This document shows, in pieces, positions 1 through 5,507 of a stretch of DNA of 8,843 nt. The stretch is taken from positions 1-8,843 of the forward strand of contig CABRHR010000089.1 in assembly GCA_902470835.1 (NCBI GenBank). Direction: 5' to 3'. Positions within the stretch are counted from its first letter, which is position 1, and each line of letters opens with the position of its first letter. The notes under the pieces are model-generated. The model had not been told where the DNA came from. It made no database searches and worked only from the letters and a program-made list of their open reading frames with translations. The DNA is from an uncultured Collinsella sp. (GTDB lineage Bacteria > Actinomycetota > Coriobacteriia > Coriobacteriales > Coriobacteriaceae). Both the position numbers and the translations under genes were made by a program.

Positions 1-45
1 GATAGCGTAGCGTCTCGTGGGCTCGGAGATGTGTATAAGAGACAG
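1..45 (+). other. Residual Nextera i7 sequencing adapter at contig end
   Basis: Bases 12-45 match the 34-base Nextera transposase read-2 adapter: it starts GTCTCGTGGGCTCGG and ends in the 19-bp mosaic end AGATGTGTATAAGAGACAG. Bases 1-3 (GAT) match the end of the P7 primer. Bases 4-11 (AGCGTAGC) sit exactly where the i7 index belongs, and their reverse complement GCTACGCT is the index I remember as N709. This is library-construction sequence left in the assembly. Genomic sequence begins at about 46. Confidence 0.97.
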
Positions 46-172
46 TCATCCACATGATTCCGAAGATGATAAAGCCGATCATGAAGCGCCATGTCTCGGT
101 TTTGGTCATGGGCTTACCGGTGTCGGGGGCAATGGCGTTGGGATCGATCGCCGTTGACGTTTGGGTTGCCAT
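46..172 (-). CDS. Membrane transporter N-terminus (MFS-like), truncated by contig end
   Basis: Only the first 42 codons remain; the rest is lost at the adapter junction. The peptide starts MATQTSTAIDPNAIAP, a polar and probably cytoplasmic leader. A charged stretch (TKTETWR, about residues 23-29) follows, then a hydrophobic run from about residue 30 (FMIGFIIFGIMWM) that looks like the start of a first transmembrane helix. This layout fits a major-facilitator or similar polytopic transporter, but too little is left to assign a family or substrate. The ATG is supported by an AAGGGAG ribosome-binding site about 9 bases upstream on the minus strand. The gene diverges from a TetR regulator, with two palindromic operators between them, so it is probably the regulator's target. 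The start and hydrophobic segment are seen; the transporter role is inferred. Confidence 0.7.
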
Positions 173-220
173 TTTGACAGTTCTCCCTTCAAAGATGTTG
201 CCTGTACAGTTCGCGGAATC

Positions 221-254
221 GGGGTGGCGTAAAAGGGGTCGAAACGCCACCCCT
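221..254 (-). promoter_or_regulatory. Leader hairpins upstream of the transporter
   Basis: A perfect 10-bp inverted repeat pairs GGGGTGGCGT (221-230) with ACGCCACCCC (244-253) across a 13-base loop. A second 6-bp pair, AGGGGT (234-239) with ACCCCT (249-254), uses the same downstream strand, so the two hairpins exclude each other. They lie between the operator region and the transporter start, in what would be its 5' leader. No T-run follows on the minus strand, so a simple intrinsic terminator is unlikely. The pairing is seen; a regulatory switch is only a possibility. Confidence 0.4.
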
Positions 255-297
255 AACGGACGCGATATGGGGTACGCCGCCGTGAACTGCTCAAAGT

Positions 298-319
298 TTA
301 CTTACTGAATAGTAAGTAA
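298..319. promoter_or_regulatory. Operator 1, 22-bp palindrome (probable TetR site)
   Basis: Perfect 9-bp arms TTACTTACT (298-306) and AGTAAGTAA (311-319) flank a 4-base GAAT spacer. Size and symmetry are typical of TetR-family operators. A near copy lies at 354-375 in the same divergent gap. Operator 1 would lie just downstream of the leftward promoter, where a bound repressor blocks the transporter. Confidence 0.75.
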
Positions 320-333
320 CTTCTTCGATTTGC

Positions 334-339
334 ATAATA
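334..339 (-). promoter_or_regulatory. Candidate -10 box of the leftward transporter promoter
   Basis: Read on the minus strand this is TATTAT, 5 of 6 to the -10 consensus, lying between the two operators. No good -35 hexamer sits 16-18 bases upstream; the -35 zone (about 357-362) falls inside operator 2. Overlap of the promoter with both operators fits repression, but the promoter is a guess from one hexamer. Confidence 0.35.
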
Positions 340-353
340 GTCCTCCACAACGG

Positions 354-375
354 TTACTTAGTGGTTAGTAAGTAG
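354..375. promoter_or_regulatory. Operator 2, second copy of the 22-bp motif
   Basis: TTACTTAGT, a 4-base GGTT spacer and AGTAAGTAG align with operator 1 without gaps: the right half differs only in its last base and the left half in one base. The two operator centres are 56 bp apart. The copy lies nearer the tetR gene and would cover the -35 zone of the leftward promoter, so it could mediate both target repression and autoregulation. Confidence 0.7.
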
Positions 376-400
376 TAATTGGGATGAACGGTCGATTTTG

Positions 401-412
401 CCGTTTAAACGG
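401..412. promoter_or_regulatory. 12-bp perfect palindrome upstream of tetR promoter
   Basis: CCGTTTAAACGG is a perfect palindrome ending 12 bases before the candidate tetR -35 box. It is unrelated to the 22-bp operators. It may be a separate protein-binding site or chance; no other copy was seen in the window. Confidence 0.3.
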
Positions 413-424
413 TGTTTACTTTTG

Positions 425-453
425 TTGACAGCTTCATTGCACCGTCTTATTCG
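425..453 (+). promoter_or_regulatory. Candidate tetR promoter
   Basis: A perfect -35 hexamer TTGACA (425-430) is followed after exactly 17 bases by TATTCG (448-453), a fair -10 box. Transcription would begin near 460, downstream of the GTG at 412. This argues for the shorter coding region starting at 532 and leaves a leader of roughly 70 bases. Confidence 0.55.
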
Positions 454-531
454 AGGCAAGTTGGTCTAGCATCGAGTGAAGCAAGAGCAGTACGGGGCCG
501 ACGGGCGCCGATACATGAGATATGGATTTTC

Positions 532-1179
532 ATGAACAACGATCAAGAGAAGAAATCGGTCCGAACGGCCTCGAGGCGCAGCAATGCCGCGCAGGAGCGC
601 CTTGAGCAGATTGTGCTCGCCGCCGTCAAGATTATTAACGCACGCGGCTACAACGGCATGTCGCTCCAGGCCGTCGCAAACGAGGTGGGAATCACCCAAG
701 CAGGCGTGCTTCACTATGTGGGCAATAAACAGGGCCTTTTGCTCGAGGTTATCCAGCATTATTACAAGCAAAGTTCTGATATCGATGACTACCTCACGCT
801 GTTTGCGCCCGGCGGTGCCTTTGAGGGGCAGAAGCCGAAAATACCCGAGTATCTGCGATTGATCGTCGCAGAGAACGCCAACCAGCCCGAGCTCGTCATG
901 CTGTTTCAAACCCTCAACACCGAGGCGATGTCACCCGAAAGTCCGATGCACGAGTATTTCAACAACTATTCACGCGAGGCAACCCACCCATCTGGGGTCC
1001 CGGCATGGTCGGTACCCAACGGCGTCGATGCCGAAGAGACGCTCTCGTGTGCCCTTGCCGCCATGTACGGTCTCGAAGGTCGTTGGCTCGCCCGTCCAGA
1101 CGAAATCGATTACAAAGCAGAATGGGCCAAATTCGAGGACGTCCTCTTCCCTCTGCCGATGTGGGAAAACTATCGCTAG
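532..1179 (+). CDS. TetR/AcrR-family transcriptional regulator
   Basis: The 215-residue protein has the usual TetR length. A basic N-terminus (MNNDQEKKSVRTASRRS) leads into the three-helix DNA-binding domain at about residues 22-70, with the helix-turn-helix in SLQAVANEVGITQAGVLHYV (44-63) followed by GNKQGLL, all standard for the family. The rest is the variable ligand-binding and dimer domain, so the inducer cannot be read from sequence. The reading frame is open back to a GTG at 412, but that extension contains the likely promoter and does not resemble TetR proteins, so the ATG at 532 is preferred even though its ribosome-binding site is weak. It probably represses the divergent transporter, and perhaps itself, through the two 22-bp palindromes. 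Family is certain; target is inferred. Confidence 0.9.
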   Translation: MNNDQEKKSVRTASRRSNAAQERLEQIVLAAVKIINARGYNGMSLQAVANEVGITQAGVLHYVGNKQGLLLEVIQHYYKQSSDIDDYLTLFAPGGAFEGQKPKIPEYLRLIVAENANQPELVMLFQTLNTEAMSPESPMHEYFNNYSREATHPSGVPAWSVPNGVDAEETLSCALAAMYGLEGRWLARPDEIDYKAEWAKFEDVLFPLPMWENYR

Positions 1180-1202
1180 CGTAAATAACTGGGTCCCGAA
1201 AT

Positions 1203-1241
1203 CTCAAACCACCACAAAGGGCACCTTTGTGGTGGTTTGAG
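1203..1241 (+). terminator. Long hairpin after tetR
   Basis: A perfect 18-bp inverted repeat begins CTCAAACCACCACAAAGG (1203-1220), has a 3-base loop and closes at 1224-1241. It starts 24 bases after the tetR stop codon. It lacks a clean T-tract on either strand, so it may be a weak or factor-assisted terminator or a transcript-protecting 3' stem. A second short stem, GGCGG (1248-1252) with CCGCC (1259-1263), follows. Its core closely matches the hairpin at 1582-1618. Confidence 0.6.
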
Positions 1242-1269
1242 CGGCACGGCGGTTTGCTCCGCCAGTTTG

Positions 1270-1405
1270 TCTCAATCTGTAACAACTGGACCCCTAGAAG
1301 CCGGCTAACTGTTACAGATTGAGATAGTCCCGCTCGACCCCCGCCCTTAATCTAAACCTGTAACAGATAGAGTCGATTTAGACGCCCAGATGTTACAAAT
1401 TGAGA
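1270..1405. repeat. Alternating 15-bp inverted-repeat array, 40-bp period
   Basis: Four copies of one 15-base word alternate in orientation: TCTCAATCTGTAACA at 1270-1284; its exact reverse complement at 1310-1324; a 13-of-15 forward copy (TCTAAACCTGTAACA) at 1351-1365; and a 14-of-15 reverse copy (TGTTACAAATTGAGA) at 1391-1405. Start-to-start distances are 40, 41 and 40 bases. Copies 1 and 2 could form a hairpin with a 25-base loop, and copies 3 and 4 a weaker one. Copies 1 and 4 also pair over 17 bases with one mismatch. No coding frame is apparent. It resembles paired REP-type palindromic elements, but the class is not recognised. Confidence 0.8.
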
Positions 1406-1462
1406 CAGTTGGACGCGAAACGGTCCTCGCAGAAGTGACCCTCTAGCAAAGAGACGCTACAA

Positions 1463-1538
1463 CCCTTGATTTCTTTGAGCACCTTTGAGTTTTTTGAGCA
1501 TCCTTGAGTTTCTTGAGCATGCTTGAGTTCTTTGAGCG
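1463..1538. repeat. Four tandem 19-bp repeats
   Basis: Four abutting 19-base units occupy 1463-1481, 1482-1500, 1501-1519 and 1520-1538, with a consensus close to TCCTTGAGTTTCTTGAGCA. Each unit contains TTGAG twice, so the word, or TTGAT in the first position, recurs at 1466, 1475, 1485, 1494, 1504, 1513, 1523 and 1532, about every 9.5 bases. A 19-base unit shifts reading frame each time, which argues against coding. The repeats lie in the convergent gap, between the palindrome array and the flavodiiron terminator. Confidence 0.85.
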
Positions 1539-1581
1539 AACGGTCGACAGCAGCGCCGAGCGTCCTCTTCGAACAAAAACA

Positions 1582-1618
1582 AAAACCACCACAAAGGGGT
1601 CCCCTTTGTGGTGGTTTT
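1582..1618 (-). terminator. Rho-independent terminator of the flavodiiron gene
   Basis: A 17-bp perfect stem (1582-1598 with 1602-1618, 3-base loop) is followed on the minus strand by GGTTTTTGTTTTTGTTC, a good T-rich tail. It lies about 20 bases beyond the minus-strand stop at 1641. The stem core ACCACCACAAAGG is shared with the hairpin at 1203-1241. Confidence 0.85.
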
Positions 1619-1640
1619 GACGGTAGAAGCGAGCCTGTTG

Positions 1641-2801
1641 TTACTTGGACAGCTCGTCGGCGAGGGCCTCGATCTGAGCGCGCGATGCGTCGTTGAGCGA
1701 ACCCAGGACGGTCACCTTGTTCTGCGTCAGGGTGATGTCCTTCATGCCCTCGAGCTCCTTGGTCATGACCTTGGCAGCGGCAGGCGCCCAGGAACCGGCC
1801 TCGACGAGCGCCACGGTGCGGTTCTGGTAGGCATGCTCGGCGAGCGTGTGGATGAAGGTGCTCATGAACGGGAAGATCTCGCCCTGGTAGGTGATGGAAG
1901 CGAGCACCAGGCGGTCATAGCGGAACGCATCCTCAACGGCCTCGGCCATATCGTCGCGAGCCAGGTCAAAGACGGAGACCTTCTGGCCGCGAGCCTCGAG
2001 TGCCGCGGCGAGCTCCTCGACGGCAGCCTTCAGGTGACCGTAGACGCTCGCGTAGGCAATGGTGATGCCCTCGTCCTCGGGCTGGTAGCTCGACCAGGTG
2101 TTGTAAGTGTCGAGGTAGTAGCCCAGGTTCTCGGTCAGCACGGGGCCATGGAGCGGGCAGATGATCTGGATGTCCAGATCGGCAGCCTTCTTGAGCACGG
2201 CCTGCACGAACTTGCCGAACTTGCCGACGATGCCAAAGTAGTAACGACGTGCCTCGCAGGCCCAGCCTTCCGGGTCCTCGATGTCGTTGGCGCCGAACTT
2301 GCCAAAGCCGTCGGCACTAAAGAGCACCTTATCGGTGGCCTCGTAGGAGAAGAGCACCTCGGGCCAGTGAACGTTGGGGGCACCGACAAAGGTCAGGCTG
2401 TGGCCGCCCAGGTCGAGCACGTCGCCCTCTTTGACGACCATCTTGCGCTCGGGGTAATCGGTGCCAAAGTAGTTGACCATCATGCGGAAGGCGCCCATGC
2501 TGGCCACGATCTGGGCCTGGGGATAACGCTCCATAAAGGCGGCGATGCCAGCGGAGTGATCGGGCTCCATGTGGTGGACGACCAGGTAGTCGGGCGTACG
2601 GCCGTCGAGCACGGCCTCGAGGTTGCCAAGCCACTCGTCAACAAAACCGCCGTCGACCGAATCGGCGACAGCGATCTTCTCGCCCAAGATAACGTAGCTG
2701 TTGTACGCCATACCGTTCTCGGACACGTCGTACTGGCCCTCGAACAGGTCGATGTCGTGATCGTCGACGCCGATATAGCGGATATCCTTGGTGATCTCCA
2801 T
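1641..2801 (-). CDS. Flavodiiron protein (A-type flavoprotein, O2/NO reductase)
   Basis: This 386-residue cytoplasmic protein has the size and two-domain order of class A flavodiiron proteins, which reduce O2 to water or NO to N2O and protect anaerobes. The N-terminal metallo-beta-lactamase-like domain carries the di-iron ligands: H77, E79, D81 and H82 in HMEPDH, H145 in NVHWPE, D164 in LFSADGFG and H218 in PLHGPV. The C-terminal flavodoxin-like domain begins near residue 245, with ITIAYASVYGHLKAAV as the probable FMN phosphate loop. No rubredoxin domain is fused, so electrons would come from a separate donor. The frame is open to 2858, but the ATG at 2799-2801 has a perfect AGGAGG nine bases upstream and gives the normal N-terminus (MEITKDIRYIGVDD). 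The ligand set looks complete. O2 versus NO preference cannot be told. Confidence 0.95.
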   Translation of the reverse strand: MEITKDIRYIGVDDHDIDLFEGQYDVSENGMAYNSYVILGEKIAVADSVDGGFVDEWLGNLEAVLDGRTPDYLVVHHMEPDHSAGIAAFMERYPQAQIVASMGAFRMMVNYFGTDYPERKMVVKEGDVLDLGGHSLTFVGAPNVHWPEVLFSYEATDKVLFSADGFGKFGANDIEDPEGWACEARRYYFGIVGKFGKFVQAVLKKAADLDIQIICPLHGPVLTENLGYYLDTYNTWSSYQPEDEGITIAYASVYGHLKAAVEELAAALEARGQKVSVFDLARDDMAEAVEDAFRYDRLVLASITYQGEIFPFMSTFIHTLAEHAYQNRTVALVEAGSWAPAAAKVMTKELEGMKDITLTQNKVTVLGSLNDASRAQIEALADELSK

Positions 2802-2817
2802 CAGGCAAAGCCTCCTA

Positions 2818-2847
2818 GATAGACAAAAGAACCCGTCTATCATAGCA
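2818..2847 (-). promoter_or_regulatory. Extended -10 promoter with inverted repeat, flavodiiron gene
   Basis: On the minus strand TGC-TATGAT (2839-2847) forms an extended -10 element; the -35 region is poor, as extended -10 promoters allow. A 7-bp inverted repeat, GATAGAC (2818-2824) and GTCTATC (2835-2841), with a 10-base spacer overlaps the -10 box and ends just before the AGGAGG. It could be an operator or a small leader hairpin. Confidence 0.45.
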
Positions 2848-2930
2848 CTCGGCTGCATCCCAACAGCTATCTGCCGGCATCCTTAGCGTTTGTTATTGAA
2901 GCACAGCAACGCGCCGTTGACCTGCGGAAA

Positions 2931-3962
2931 CTATGCGCGCGGTGCCGCCGTGGTATGTCGAACGATAAGCTGGCCCGGAATACGAATCGCGACGGTTTTG
3001 CCCGGCGCCCCCTCCTTGGGAACCGCATGCTCAAACACCTCGCGTCCGCGCTGGTGCAGATCGAACCGCACGGTCGTAAGTTCGTTGTGCGCGACAAAGT
3101 CGTCGAGCGAATCGTCGACGCCCACCACGCTCACGTCCTCGGGAACGCGCAGGCCGCTATCGCGCAGCGCGGCAATCGCTCCGTTTGCCATCTGGTCGTT
3201 TGCCGCATAGATCGCCGTCATGGTGCGATCGTGCTCGGCCAGATACCTGCCGGCCTCGTAGCCGCTGTTGGCAGACCAGTCGCCCTCGAGCGGCTCCACC
3301 GGCTCGATATGCCTGCGCTCGAGCGCGTCTTGCCAACCGGCGCGGCGGAACTGCTCGTCCACCGAGAAGGACGGACCGCCGATATAGCGAATCTGCTCGT
3401 GGCCAAGCTCAAATAGGTGATCCATGAGCAGCAGCGAGCAGCCGTAATGGTCGGAATCGACCGTGGTCACGCGCGGATGCGCATACATGGTGACGATAAC
3501 CGTGCCGATTCCCGGCAGCGGATCAAAAGACTCAAAGTCGGGCGCCATGCGGCTCATACCGATGATGATGCCATCGACCGGCAGCGCCGCCATGCGACGC
3601 GTAGCCTCGGCAAGCGAAAACTCCTCGGTCTTGGACATCTCGACCAGCGTGATGGCGCATGAATGCTCGCGTGCGGCGCTGGCAATGCCGTCGATCATCG
3701 TCAGGTTGCCGAACTTGGTGACATCGTTGACGCATAGACCGACCGAATGGTAGCGACCGTCGCGCAACGAACGGCCGGCATAGCTCGGGCGAAAGCCGAG
3801 CTCCTGCATGGCAGCCTGCACGCGCTGGCGCGTCTGCTCGTTCACATTGGGCAGGCCGTTGGCGACGCGCGAGACCGTCTGCTGCGAAACGCCAGCAGCG
3901 CGGGCGACGTCGGCCATGGAAACCGGACGCGAGCCTGTATCGTTGGAGGGGCGCCTTGCCAC
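2931..3962 (-). CDS. LacI/GalR-family regulator, probable galactose repressor
   Basis: The 343-residue protein has the full LacI-family layout. The helix-turn-helix lies at about residues 15-37 (SMADVARAAGVSQQTVSRVA). The hinge helix RPSYAGRSL (58-66) includes L66, the residue that normally wedges into a central CpG of the operator. A periplasmic-binding-protein-like sensor domain follows from about residue 72, including YAANDQMANGAIAAL and the SVVGVDD turn. The start is GTG at 3960-3962, with GAAGGTG about eight bases upstream; no earlier start is better. It diverges from galK-galT, and three copies of a CpG-centred motif in the shared gap suggest that it represses them and itself. The effector is probably galactose or a galactoside, inferred from context alone. 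No clear terminator separates it from the flavodiiron gene, so some read-through is possible. Confidence 0.93.
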   Translation of the reverse strand: MARRPSNDTGSRPVSMADVARAAGVSQQTVSRVANGLPNVNEQTRQRVQAAMQELGFRPSYAGRSLRDGRYHSVGLCVNDVTKFGNLTMIDGIASAAREHSCAITLVEMSKTEEFSLAEATRRMAALPVDGIIIGMSRMAPDFESFDPLPGIGTVIVTMYAHPRVTTVDSDHYGCSLLLMDHLFELGHEQIRYIGGPSFSVDEQFRRAGWQDALERRHIEPVEPLEGDWSANSGYEAGRYLAEHDRTMTAIYAANDQMANGAIAALRDSGLRVPEDVSVVGVDDSLDDFVAHNELTTVRFDLHQRGREVFEHAVPKEGAPGKTVAIRIPGQLIVRHTTAAPRA

Positions 3963-4055
3963 AAGATCACCTTCACCCTTGCGAGATCAAAATAGCGTGC
4001 ATGCCGGCCCCGTGCAGGAATTTAGTCCGCACGAAGGGCCGCTATCGTCGGACGC

Positions 4056-4071
4056 ATGTTAACGTACTCTA
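4056..4071. promoter_or_regulatory. LacI-type operator, copy 1 (lacI side)
   Basis: ATGTTAACGTACTCTA matches the shared 16-base motif at 14 of 16 positions. It lies about 95 bases upstream of the LacI start. A possible lacI -10 box (TATAGA on the minus strand, 4097-4102) lies further upstream, which would place this site in the early transcribed region and allow autorepression. Confidence 0.6.
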
Positions 4072-4151
4072 CTTTTTCTAGCTGCAGCCCTTCTGCTCTA
4101 TAAGTCCATACGGCACTACCGTTCACGGCCGAATTTCGACCGATTACCAGA

Positions 4152-4180
4152 TTCTCAAAAAGTGACAAGCGATGTGTTAT
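4152..4180 (+). promoter_or_regulatory. Candidate galKT promoter
   Basis: TTCTCA (4152-4157) and TGTTAT (4175-4180) each match the -35 and -10 consensus at four of six positions and are 17 bases apart. The start point would fall within operator copy 2, a classic repression geometry. Each hexamer is weak, so the exact promoter is uncertain. Confidence 0.35.
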
Positions 4181-4194
4181 GAGTACGTTAACAT
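4179..4194. promoter_or_regulatory. LacI-type operator, copy 2 (galK side)
   Basis: ATGAGTACGTTAACAT is the reverse complement of the consensus ATGTTAACGTACTCAT. The motif is an imperfect dyad centred on CpG, with outer ATG/CAT and inner AC/GT symmetric, as expected for LacI-family operators. It abuts the candidate -10 box. Confidence 0.7.
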
Positions 4195-4242
4195 AGCCCG
4201 TAACGTGCGGTATCGCAAACACTTGGTTCATGCCGCTTCAAA

Positions 4243-4258
4243 TTGTTAACGTACTCAT
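4243..4258. promoter_or_regulatory. LacI-type operator, copy 3 (galK side)
   Basis: TTGTTAACGTACTCAT matches the consensus at 15 of 16 positions. Its centre is 64 bp downstream of copy 2, and it ends 43 bases before the galK start. A repressor bound here would act as a roadblock or cooperate with copy 2 by looping. Confidence 0.7.
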
Positions 4259-4301
4259 CACGACGCAAAACTTGCCTGTACGCGCCAAGGAAAGGACCCC
4301 C

Positions 4302-5507
4302 ATGACCGCCCCCGACGAAAAGATGCTCGCCACGCTCACCAAGCTGTTTGAGGAGGAGTTTGGCCCCATCAACGACCGCCAGGTGCTCTACGTGCACGCG
4401 CCCGGCCGCTCCGAGATCAGCGGCAACCACACCGACCACGAGGGTGGCCACGTTATCGCCGGCTCGCTCGATGTCGCCGTCGACGGCATTGCCGTGGCGA
4501 CCGACACCAACAAGGTCCGCGTTGCCGACGAGGGCTACCCCAGCTTTGAGATTACGCTCGACACGCTGGATGTTCAGGAGGCTGAGAAGGGCACGTCCGC
4601 GAGCCTCGTCCGCGGCATGGCCCACGAGGTCGCTGCCCTGGGCGTTGAGCCCCGCGGCTTCGACTTTGCCTTCACCTGCTCTGTCCCCTCGGGCGGCGGT
4701 CTTTCCAGCTCTGCTGCCGTCGAGGCCGCGTACGGCCGCGCCATGGAGACGCTCTGGGGCGCGCCCGCCATTGAGCCCGTCGCGCTTGCGCAGATGAGCC
4801 AGCGCACCGAGAACAACTACTACGGAAAGCCCTGCGGTCTGATGGACCAGGCCGCCGTGTGCCTGGGCGGCCTTGCCTACATGGATTTTGAGGACCAGGC
4901 TCAGCCTAAAACTCAGAAGCTCGAGCTCAACTTTGAGGATCACGGCTATGCGCTCGTGCTCGTTAAGGTCGGTGCCGACCACGTGGCCGCCACCGACGAC
5001 TACGCTGCCGTTCCGCGCGAGATGCAAGACGTCGCCGCCGAATTTGGCAAGGCACGCCTGTGCGAGGTCGACGTTGCCGACTTTGACGCCAAGCTCCCCG
5101 AGCTGCGCGCCAAGCTGGGCGACCGTGCCTGCCTGCGCGCCGTTCACTACTGGTACGAGAACGGCTTGGTCGACAAGCGCTGGGCGGCCCTGAACGCCGG
5201 CGACATCGACCAGTTCCTGGTCCTGACGCGCGAGTCCGGCGCCAGCTCTGCCATGTACCTGCAGAATGTCGTTGCCAAGCTGGGCTCCGAGCAACCTTCC
5301 ATGTATGCCTTGGCGCTGGCCGAGCATGTGCTCGACGGCCGCGGCGCCGTCCGCATCCACGGTGGCGGCTTTGGTGGCACCATCCAGGCCTTCGTGCCGC
5401 TCGAGCTTGTCGACACCTTCATTGCCAAGATGAACGGCGGGCTGGGCGAAGGCTCTGCCCGCCACTACGCAATTACTGACAAGGGGGCTTACGCGGCATG
5501 GCTGTAA
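4302..5507 (+). CDS. galK: Galactokinase
   Basis: The protein phosphorylates alpha-D-galactose to galactose 1-phosphate with ATP, the first committed step of the Leloir pathway. At 401 residues it has the usual length and the three GHMP-kinase motifs: GRSEISGNHTDHEGG (35-49), the ATP-binding VPSGGGLSSSAAVE (128-141) and HGGGFGGTIQAF near 353-364. GLMDQ (179-183) carries D182, the position of the catalytic aspartate. The classic GEHTDY is GNHTDH here, typical of a divergent clade found in Firmicutes and Actinobacteria, so the usual sugar-binding glutamate is replaced. The frame is open back to 4230, but the ATG at 4302 has AAGGAAAGGA just upstream, and the earlier start would overlap operator copy 3. 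galT follows with a short overlap. Galactose remains the likeliest substrate because of the galT partner. Confidence 0.94.
   Translation: MTAPDEKMLATLTKLFEEEFGPINDRQVLYVHAPGRSEISGNHTDHEGGHVIAGSLDVAVDGIAVATDTNKVRVADEGYPSFEITLDTLDVQEAEKGTSASLVRGMAHEVAALGVEPRGFDFAFTCSVPSGGGLSSSAAVEAAYGRAMETLWGAPAIEPVALAQMSQRTENNYYGKPCGLMDQAAVCLGGLAYMDFEDQAQPKTQKLELNFEDHGYALVLVKVGADHVAATDDYAAVPREMQDVAAEFGKARLCEVDVADFDAKLPELRAKLGDRACLRAVHYWYENGLVDKRWAALNAGDIDQFLVLTRESGASSAMYLQNVVAKLGSEQPSMYALALAEHVLDGRGAVRIHGGGFGGTIQAFVPLELVDTFIAKMNGGLGEGSARHYAITDKGAYAAWL

Noticed and set aside
27..45. A Tn5-type transposon mosaic end
   Set aside because: The 19-bp mosaic end is part of the Nextera adapter, and the index and P7 bases upstream show that it is synthetic.
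412..531. A 40-codon N-terminal extension of the TetR gene from a GTG
   Set aside because: The stretch contains a good promoter (TTGACA, 17 bases, TATTCG), and TetR proteins normally start shortly before the first DNA-binding helix.
1270..1405. A CRISPR-like array, because of the regular spacing
   Set aside because: Copies alternate in orientation and are only 15 bases long, which does not fit direct-repeat CRISPR structure.
1608..2822. A 404-codon plus-strand open frame opposite the flavodiiron gene
   Set aside because: It is an antisense shadow produced by GC-rich codon bias. The minus strand has complete di-iron ligands, a ribosome-binding site and a terminator.
2802..2858. An upstream start for the flavodiiron protein
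   Set aside because: The extra 19 residues are absent from the family's usual N-terminus, and they overlap the extended -10 box and the AGGAGG that serves the ATG at 2799-2801.
4188..5465. A 425-codon minus-strand open frame opposite galK
   Set aside because: It has no recognisable domain and fully overlaps a galactokinase with all its motifs on the plus strand.
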